Source: Dactylorhiza incarnata (lineage: Eukaryota; Streptophyta; Magnoliopsida; Asparagales; Orchidaceae). Taken from it: a stretch of DNA of 64,000 nt. The notes beneath the pieces are model-generated. The model made no database searches and was not told the DNA's origin. It was given only the letters and a program-made list of their open reading frames with translations. The stretch is from the NCBI GenBank assembly GCA_033032865.1, contig JAWHQI010000099.1:3585501-3649500 (forward strand), read 5' to 3'. The position numbers and the translations under genes were made by a program. Each line of letters begins with the position of its first letter. The stretch's first letter is position 1. This document shows, piece after piece, positions 56,184 to 64,000 of the stretch.

Positions 56184-57117
56184 TGTTGGAGTTACCATTA
56201 TGATCTAGAAGTGGTCAAACATGTAGTCTCACTGCCAACGCGATATGAGCCTGCAGGGTCGCACATAAGAGCATGTGGAGAAGATGGAAGATTGACTGTG
56301 TTGGTAAAGGTTACCAATCACCATATAGAATGGGGGAGGTCCAGCAAATGTTGCTATCTGAATTCGTCGGGTTTACACGGATAGAATTCGTCGGGTTTTC
56401 ACGGATATGATTCGTCGGATAGAATTCGTCGGGATTCGTCGGATATGATTCGTCGGATAGAATTCGTCGGGATTCGTCGGATATGATTCGTCGGATAGAA
56501 TTCGTCGGGATTCGTCGGATGTGATTCGTCGGAATTCGTCGAATTGTCCCGTGAAAACTCGACGAATGTTGTTCTGTGGAATCCCGACGAATTGTAACAG
56601 AAACCCCAATTCTGCTGTGTGGTCTGCGGATAGCAATTCTTCTAGAAGTCTGTTTATCCTTTGGGTATAAATAGAACTTCTTTTAGGGTTCTCACTACAG
56701 ACGTAGGAATCCAATCGACGGAAGAGTTCCGCCTCTCGCCCTAGCCGACGAAAGTGTTCCGCCGCCCGTTCGCCTCCGCCGACCTCCTCTCCGACGATTG
56801 TCGTCGGTGTTGTTCTTCCTGAAGCGGTCTAGCAATCCGTGGAAGCGCAAGGTGTAGTCTTCTTCTCCCGGCTCGTGTGGACTGTTGTAGAGATGTAGAC
56901 ATTATTCTACGTGAGGACTCGGACAGCCGACGATGGGACTTATCTTCTTGGAGCATCTAGGTTGGATTTGATCCAACTCCGCAAAGGTAATTATCATACC
57001 TAGCAATTTTGTTAACTTCTTGATTCAATATTCATGGCCCGATCCAAATTCTTTTGGGTTATTCTGTTTATTTCCGCTGCGCCTACATACGATGCATGGT
57101 TGTAGAAAAACCCAACA
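56184..57117 (+). repeat. 5' LTR of C2, 934 bp
   Basis: It has a 6-bp inverted tip TGTTGG/CCAACA. The U3 part holds GAATTCGTCGG-rich tandem repeats (56361-56545). TATAAATA is at 56666-56673. Minus-strand ORFs inside (56373-56714, 56741-56956) arise from the repeats. Confidence 0.96.
56405..56518 (+). repeat. Three 38-bp tandem units in the C2 5' LTR
   Basis: Units at 56405, 56443 and 56481 are essentially identical, each with ATATGATTCGTCGG and ATAGAATTCGTCGG. A degenerate ATGTGATTCGTCGG follows. The 3' LTR has only two units (63476-63551). Confidence 0.92.
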
Positions 57118-58325
57118 GTGGTATCAGAGCTAGGTTCCGGTCATGAATGTTGTTTCAGAAGTTAGGCTATTCCAGTACGTGCAAATCTAGGTATTTGGAA
57201 GCATTCTAAATGTCAAGATTTCTTCTTGGAATATCACATTTGATGTGATTTTGTGTGGTTTTTGGTGGTGGGATTTCAAAAATTTGGTGGTGGGATTTCT
57301 TCTTGGAATACCCTTGCCCCTTGACCCCGCTCGCTGATCGGTCAGCGAGACCACCGCCAGGGGCGCTGCCCCTTAGACCCCGTTAGGGGCTCTGCCCCTA
57401 AGACCCCGCCAGGGGCGCGACCCCTTGGAACCCCGCCAGGAACGTCTGGGATTTCTTGGTAATTTCTAATTGTTAGAAATTGTTGTCTCCTTAGCAGTAA
57501 CCGTCCCTCAAGTGGTTAATGAACCCTTGTATTGTTTTGGATTTTGAATCCAACAATGAGAGACGAGCTTGTCTACTGCTTTAAGTCGAGTTGTCTTTGC
57601 CTTTGTCCAATGCATGTAAATCTGAAGATTTGGAAGAGTTCTAAATGTCCAGATTTAGCCCTTTCGTCTATCAAAGGTTGATAGTCTTACGTTGTGCACA
57701 TAAGGGATGCATGTGGATTTTAGAAAGCTTGTTTTTCTGTGGATGTGCACTTTGATCAAATGTTGATCATGGTTAAGTGTTAACCTATTATTAAAAATTA
57801 AAATCCCTTCATCAAATATTAAGTGTTCGGATGCCTTCCGATGGATGACACTCTTCCTGCCTCGATTGATGAAGTGTGGGCTTGCCAAAGCAAGGTGCAT
57901 TAATCTATCTTGGTAAGGGTGCGAGCGGATAATTGTGATATCCCACTGTCGACATCGGGTCTAACTTAACTAGGTGACCTCAAAGGTTGAGTGCCTAGAG
58001 GCATAGGGTTGGCATGCACCATATGATGGATGTGAATAAGGAGTTATTCACCAGCCATACAAGAGTTGCATGAGGATGCAATTGGCAAGCGTTGCCTACC
58101 TAAATAACCGCATTATGAGAGGAACGCCAAAGCGGACTCGTGGTGTTGGTGAAATACGGATCTTGTCCACTAAGAGAGTAGCTCGCATGGACTCTCCGAA
58201 TTGATAGTGAGGGCTATCAATTTGAATAAAATAGTGAGAGTATTTAATTGAAGTCCAAATTAAAATAAATTGTATTTTGAAATTTTGGTACTGATTAAAT
58301 TCTGCATGAATTCTTGTAAAATTCC
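57118..58325 (+). other. C2 primer-binding site (57119-57130) and leader
   Basis: TGGTATCAGAGC follows the LTR by one base. The leader has no gene. GC-rich repeats lie at 57310-57445, including a perfect hairpin at 57330-57349 (CTCGCTGA/TCAGCGAG) and three spaced ACCCCG-type units (GGGGC...GCCCC). The C1 leader has the same hairpin. The region 57650-57950 aligns with 1740-1990 of C1. Confidence 0.85.
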
Positions 58326-61300
58326 ATGGCAAGTGGTTCACATTCCACCTTGTCCCTGAGAGCTATCCTTGAGAAGGACTAGCTAAGTGGGACGAATTAC
58401 ATGGACTGGTATAGGAATCTGAGAATTGTTCTCAGGCAAGAGCGAAAGCTCTACGTCTTGGAAGAAGAAGCCCACGAGGTGCTGACCGGGAACTCGTCCC
58501 GTGTTGATAAGGATGCTTATAAGAAGTATACCGATGACGCCTTAGACGTCGAGTGCCTTATGCTTGCCACCATGAACTCTGAGCTTCAGAAGCAACACGA
58601 GAACATGGGGTGCAAGGAGATTGACGAGCACCTAAAGAAAATGTTTCAAGGGCAAGCTCGTCAAGAGAGGTTCGATGTCACGAAGGCCTTATTTCAGTGC
58701 AAAATGGGAGCTCGAGACTCGGTTGGTACTCACGTACTCAAGATGATTGGGTATATAGAGAACCTGGAGAGACTAGGTTTTCCTCTGGGTCAAGAGTTGG
58801 CGACAGATCTTATCCTGCAATCGTTGCCGGATAGTTATGAGCAGTTCGTCTTGAACTACAACATGAATGAAATAGACAAGACACTGCCCGAGCTCCTAGG
58901 CATGTTGCGAACTGCCGAGATAAACATGAAGAAGGCCAAGCCTGCTAGTCCCATATTGATGGTACATAAAGGCAAGGGTAAGGCCAAGGGCTTCAAGAAG
59001 ATGAAGGTGGGACCTAAGTCACATCTTGAGCCCAAATCTTCTGCGCTGAAAAAGAAGAGCACCGTGAAGGAAGGGAAATGCCACCACTGTGGCAAGGCTG
59101 GTCATTGGAGGAGGAATTGTCCTTCGTACATTGAGGGTCTGCAGAAAATGAAGGGAGGTATGACCTCCGCTTTGAATATTTACGTCATAGAGATAAACCT
59201 TTCTGCTCCTTCATCTTGGGTATTGGATACCGGATGTGGTTCTCACATTTGTACAAATGTACAGGAACTGGGAAGGAGGAGATTGCTGAGTGAAGGAGAG
59301 GTGGACCTGCGCGTCGGCAATGGAGCAAGAGTTGTTGCTGTAGCCGTAGGGGTTTACCGTCTTTCTTTGCTCAGTGGGCTTGTAATAGAACTTAATAATT
59401 GTTATTTTGTTCCGGCCATAACTAGAAACATTATATCCATTTCATGCTTAGACATGATTGGATTTTCTTTTATAATTAAGAACAATTGTTGTTCTATATT
59501 TAAGAATGATGTTTGTTATGCTGTAGCTCAATTGTTTAATGGTCTTTATTTTTTGAACCTAGACCATCCAATCTATAATGTAGATAATAATAAAAGACTA
59601 AGAACAAATGACTCAAATCCTACATATCTCTGGCATTGTCGTTTGGGCCATATAAATGAGAAGCGCATATCCAAGCTCCATAAAGATGGACTATTGGACT
59701 CATTTGATTATGAATCATTTGAGCGATGCGAGTCTTGTTTATTAGGCAAAATGACTAAAGCCCCTTTCACTGGTTATACTGAGAGGGTTGAGGATCTTTT
59801 GGGTATAGTACATAGTGATGTATGCGGACCCATGAGTTTTATGGCTAGAGGTGGGTATTTCTACTTCGTTACATTTACTGATGATTTCAGTAGATACGGA
59901 TACGTGTATCTTATGAAGTGCAAATCCGAAACTTTTGAAAAGTTCAAAGAGTTTAAGAATGAAGTGGAGAACCAATTGGGTAAAAAGGTTAAAGCACTCC
60001 GATCTGATCGAGGTGGCGAATACCTGAGTCATGAGTTCCGTGATCATCTGAAAGAGTGTGGTATTGTATCACAGCTCACTCCACCTAGGACACTGCAGCA
60101 TAATGGTGTGTCTGAGAGGAGAAATCGTACTCTGTTAGACATGGTACGGTCGATGATGAGTCATGCAGACTTGCCTGTTTCCTTTTGGGGTTTTGCTTTA
60201 GAGACTGCTGCAATGACATTGAATCGCGCTCCGACGAAAACGGTTCTAAAGACACCATATGAGATATGGACTGGGAAGCGTCCTAGTATATCATTCATTA
60301 AAATTTGGGGCTGTGAGGCATACGTACGACGTCAAATGCCTGACAAGCTGGAACCCAAATCAGATAAGTGTTATCTGGTGGGATATCCTAAGGAAACGAA
60401 AGGATATTACTTTTACCTACCGTCTGAGGGCAAAGTGTTTGTCGCAAGGACGGGTGTCTTCTTGGAGAAAGAGTTCTTATCAAGAAAGACGCAAAAGGTA
60501 GAACTTGAAGAATTTCAAGAACCACAAGTAGTGAATGAACCAGAATTGGATTCTGAGCCAGGACTATAAGATGTTGTAGCTAGAGAACCTGCTCAAGAGA
60601 CACAAGTCCTACGTAGATCTGGTAGACCAAGATTTGAGCATGAGAGATATGGATTTCTCGTGTCTCAAATAGGTAATGTGTTGCTTATGGATCATGATGA
60701 TGAACCAGCGACCTACCAAGAGGCTATTAATGGACCGGACTCCGACAAATGGCTTGAGGCTATGAAATCCGAAATGGACTCCATGTATACAAACCAAGTT
60801 TGGAACTTGGTGGAACCACCTGAAGGGGTACGACCCATAGGGTGCAAGTGGGTCTTCAAGAAGAAGACCGACATGGATGGGAATGTACAGACATTCAAAG
60901 GGCAACTGGTGGCTAAGGGTTTCAAGCAAATTCATGGTATTGACTATGATGAGACCTTTTCCCCTGTTGCCATGGCAAAGTCCATTAGGATATTGCTTGC
61001 TATTGCTGCGTATTATGACTACGAGATCTGGCAGATGGATGTCAAAACGGCTTTCTTAAATGGAAACCTCCTTGAGGAAGTGTACATGACACAACCCGAG
61101 GTTTTTGTATCCCCAAATGAAGCCACTAAAATATGCAAGCTGAACAGGTCCATCTATGGATTGAAACAGGCCTCTAGAAGTTGGAATCTTCGTTTTGATG
61201 AGAAGATCAAAGAGTTTGGTTTTGTCAAGAACGAGGATGAACCGTGTGTTTACAAGCGAATCAGTGGGAGCATTGTTGTCTTCCTGATATTGTATGTAGA

Positions 61301-62282
61301 TGACATACTCTTGATCGGGAATGACATACCTACCCTGAAAGTTGTTAAGAACAACCTAGGGAACTGCTTTTCTATGAAGGACTTGGGTGAAGCGACTTAC
61401 ATACTCGGTATTAAGATCTATAGAGATAGATCGAAGAAGTTGCTGGGTTTGACCCAGAGTACGTACATTGAGAAGGTGTTGAAGCGGTTCAACATGCTTG
61501 AGTCCAAGAAAGGATTTTTGCCCATGTCTCATGGTGTAAATCTCTCTAAGGACCAGTGTCCAAAATCTTGTGAAGATAAGGACCGCATGAAGTTGATTCC
61601 ATATGCTTCGGCAATTGGGTCAATCATGTATGCAATGTTATGTACTCGACCCGATGTCTCTTTTGCTTTGAGCATGACTAGCAGATATCAGTCTGATCCC
61701 GGTGAATGTCACTGGATAGCCGTAAAGAATATCCTGAAGTACTTGAGAAGGACTAAGGATGTATTCTTGGTATATGGTGGAAAGGAAGAGCTCGTTGTAA
61801 GTGGTTACACGGATGCCATCTTCCAAACTGATAGGGATGATTCGAAGTCTCAGTCAGGGTTTGTGTTTTGCCTGAATGGAGGTGCTGTGAGCTGGAAGAG
61901 TTCCAAGCAAGTGACAGTTGCTGATTCTACAACTGAGGCCGAGTATATCGCTGCGGCAAATGCAGCGAAGGAGGTTGTATGGATTAGGAAATTCATCGGC
62001 GAGCTAGATGTAGTTCCTAGCATTGTTGGTCCCGTAGTTCTCTACTGTGATAACAATGGTGCAATTGCACAATCTAAGGAACCTAGATCCCATCAGCGCT
62101 CCAAGCACATACTTCGGCGGTTCCATCTTATTCGTGAGATTGTCGAACAAGGAGATGTGAACATTTGCAGAGTGCCGACTGAGGAGAATATTGCAGATCC
62201 ACTGACAAAGCCTCTCGCGCAGAGAAAGCATGATGGTCATACTAGATCAATGGGTATACGATACCTGAGTGATCAACTCTAG
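58326..62282 (+). pseudogene. Copia gag-pol polyprotein of C2, full-length frame with two stops
   Basis: ATG 58326 (MASGSHSTLS) opens a single phase of 1318 codons to TAG at 62280-62282. It is interrupted only by TAG 58380-58382 (where C1 has a lysine codon) and TAA 60567-60569 (between integrase and RT). Domains: gag (DWYRNLRIVLRQERKLYVLE), knuckle CHHCGKAGHWRRNC (59079-59120), protease LDTG (59226), GAG-pre-integrase WHCRLGH, integrase (HSDVCGP, RSDRGGEY, NGVSERRNRT with D-D-E), RT (DETFSPVAMAKSIRILLAIA, YVDD at 61293-61304) and RNase H (GYTDA, ADSTTEAEYIAAANAAKE). All catalytic boxes look intact and no frameshift is seen. Open pieces are 58401-60569 and 60570-62282. Confidence 0.96.
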
Positions 62283-63254
62283 TGAGAGTCTTGTGGGTTG
62301 CATGTAAAATATATATTCTGTTGGTTGTTTATTATTCATATGATGAATAGTGTACCAATTATTTCTTTTTACAATTAATGACAAGTTCTTTTATTATGAT
62401 ATACTGTTTCTATATGATAGAATAAAATTCGTGATAAATACCCTTAGAATGTTCGCTTCCATAGGACATCAAGTACGTGACTTGAATGTGAGATCCTATG
62501 ATTTCGAAGCTTCATTCTTATAAGGTCCCTGGTCGAGGTATCATCGTAGAAGCTAAGGGTGATGATGATACATTAAGACTAGCATGTGTGTTGACTGATG
62601 ACCGGTTCTCACAGGTCATGATATTGTGATATCAAGTCATCACATGGGTACTTGTTAGTGAACAAGTTGTACTGGACAGACCCAACCTGAGACTACTTTG
62701 TGGATTGTTACTTAAAAGTGTCACAAGTAGGTCTCATTTGACAATGGTGTTGTGGTCCTTTGACCTGAAGTCACAGCATTCATCAAGTGAGGAAGAGCGT
62801 GCTTTGATGTCATCTAAAGTCTTCCTTGAAGAAGGTTGATGATAAGGGTGGTCGTTGGGTACGTTACGAATCATTTGGGTGTTTGGGTGTGAGCAGATAT
62901 GGGATTTGTCCTCCTATATAACAGGAGTTGCATCCATGGGCCCCTTGATGGAATTGGACTGAGAAATGCATGGCCATGCTTGGTTGAGTCAATATGTGAT
63001 ATTGAGCTTACCATTCTCTGGAAGTCCGTTCTAGATCAAGAAATTTGGATTGAGCTATTAAGAGGGTGACACGGTCCATGCCTCTAGTTCTTTCCGGATG
63101 TAAGGGACAAAGGGACAAAGACAATGCTGGAACATTGGTCATAAAGGCTTATGAGTTATGAACTCTTATTGCTTGTGGAGCAATGAAGCATTGCTAGATG
63201 CCGCTCATTGTTTGTGAGGTTTTTGTTTGATACTTTCAAGATCAAGTGGGAGAC
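62283..63254 (+). other. 3' untranslated region and polypurine tract of C2
   Basis: No gene. The purine-rich AAGTGGGAGA at 63244-63253 lies just before the LTR and is the plus-strand primer. The ~970-bp UTR shows no repeats by eye. Confidence 0.8.
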
Positions 63255-64000
63255 TGTTGGAGTTACCATTATGATCTAGAAATGGTCAAACATGTAGTCT
63301 CACTGCCAACGCGATATGAGCCTGCAGGGTCGCACATAAGAGCATGTGGAGAAGATGGAAGATTGACTGTGTTGGTAATGGTTACCAATCACCATATAGA
63401 ATGGGGGAGGTCCAGCAAATGTTGCTGTCTGAATTCGTCGGGTTTACACTGATAGAATTCGTCAGGTTTTCACGGATATGATTCGTCAGATAGAATTCAT
63501 CGGGATTCGTCAGATATGATTCGTCGGATAGAATTCGTCGGGATTTGTCGGATGTGATTCGTCGGAATTCGTCGAATTGTCCCGTGAAAACTCGACGAAT
63601 GCTGTTCCGTGGAATCCCGACGAATTGTAACAGAAACCCCAATTCTGCTGTGTGGTCTGCGGATAATGATTCTTCTAGAAGTCTGTTTATCCTTTGGGTA
63701 TAAATAGAACTTCTTTTAGGGTTCTCACTACAGACGTAGGAATCCAATCGATGGAAGAGTTCCGCCTCTCGCCCTAGCCGACGGAAGTGTTCCGCCGCCC
63801 GTTCGCCTCCGCCGACCTCCTCTCCGACGATTATCGTCGGTGTTGTTCTTCCTAAAGTGGATCTAGCAATCCGTGGAAGCGCAAGGTGTAGTCTTCTTCT
63901 CCCGGCTCGTGTGGACTGCCGTAGAGACATAGACATTATTCTACGTGAGGACTCGGACAACCGACGACGGGACTTATCTTCTTGGAGCATCTAGGTTGGA
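63255..64000 (+). repeat. 3' LTR of C2, truncated by window end
   Basis: The first 746 bases repeat the 5' LTR, with one 38-bp unit less and scattered substitutions, several of them C-to-T or G-to-A in CG sites within the repeat. TATAAATA is at 63699-63706. The 202-codon minus-strand ORF (63382-63990) is a by-product of the repeats. Confidence 0.95.

Larger units (their letters stand above)
56184..64000 (+). mobile_element. C2: Ty1/copia element, 5' complete, 3' LTR runs off the window
   Basis: 5' LTR 56184-57117 (934 bp, TGTTGG...CCAACA), tRNA-Met primer site, 1.2-kb leader, polyprotein 58326-62282, 3' UTR, polypurine tract and 3' LTR from 63255. It inserted into the D2 ORF; the left flank is GTTCA (56179-56183). 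The two LTRs are very similar, differing mainly in one repeat unit and scattered bases, so it is among the youngest layers. It is the only element here with pol in one frame. Confidence 0.96.

Noticed and set aside
63382..63990. 202-codon minus-strand ORF in the C2 3' LTR
   Set aside because: It lies wholly in the LTR, is partly built from the 38-bp repeat, is broken in the 5' LTR copy and has no recognisable domain.

Overview
The window is nuclear DNA of a flowering plant and consists, as far as I can read it, entirely of LTR retrotransposons nested inside each other. I see no host gene, tRNA, rRNA or CRISPR array. The plant call rests on the element types: Ty3/Athila and Ty3/Tat pol genes, Sirevirus-like Ty1/copia elements with repeated polypurine tracts, and primer-binding sites for plant tRNA-Met and tRNA-Asp. 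All alignments were made by eye.

Layout. (1) 1-3582: 5' half of a minus-strand Ty1/copia element (C1). Its LTR ends inside the gag gene of (2), a plus-strand Ty3 element of the Tat type (G0), which is the oldest layer. G0 runs 3583-7233, 14497-15400, 41828-42847 and 51224-51412. (3) 7234-14496: A1, a plus-strand Athila-related element without pol. It has a protein with two zinc knuckles and an ATHILA-ORF-like protein, and its 3' LTR is cut short. (4) 15401-41827: A2, a minus-strand Athila element with two 1620-bp LTRs and gag, protease, RT, RNase H and integrase, all broken. (5) Inside A2: a solo LTR (S1, 21950-23287, target duplication AAGGC) and a Sirevirus-like gag-only element (S2, 23511-38280, target duplication GATTT). 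The 3' LTR of S2 is split by a second such element (S3, 29287-37819). (6) 42848-51223: D1, a minus-strand Sirevirus-like element with gag and a large unknown ORF in place of pol, flanked by CTTTA on both sides. (7) From 51413 the DNA starting at 42005 repeats, so about 9.4 kb was duplicated in tandem after D1 had inserted; the second copy is D2. (8) D2 is cut at 56184 by C2, a plus-strand Ty1/copia element with a full-length polyprotein frame broken only by two stop codons. Its 3' LTR runs off the window.

Order of events: G0 first; then A1, A2 and D1; then the solo LTR, S2 and S3 inside A2; the tandem duplication after D1; C2 after the duplication.

For follow-up: a ~79-bp module shared by Ty3/Athila and Ty1/Sirevirus-like elements; a duplicated hairpin in S2 and S3 whose inner stems differ but still pair; an internal promoter in A1 that repeats the palindrome-plus-TATA layout of its own LTR; palindrome arrays upstream of the TATA-like box in most LTR families here; and two unrelated pol-less elements that both carry an ORF resembling the plant-transposon/ATHILA ORF family.
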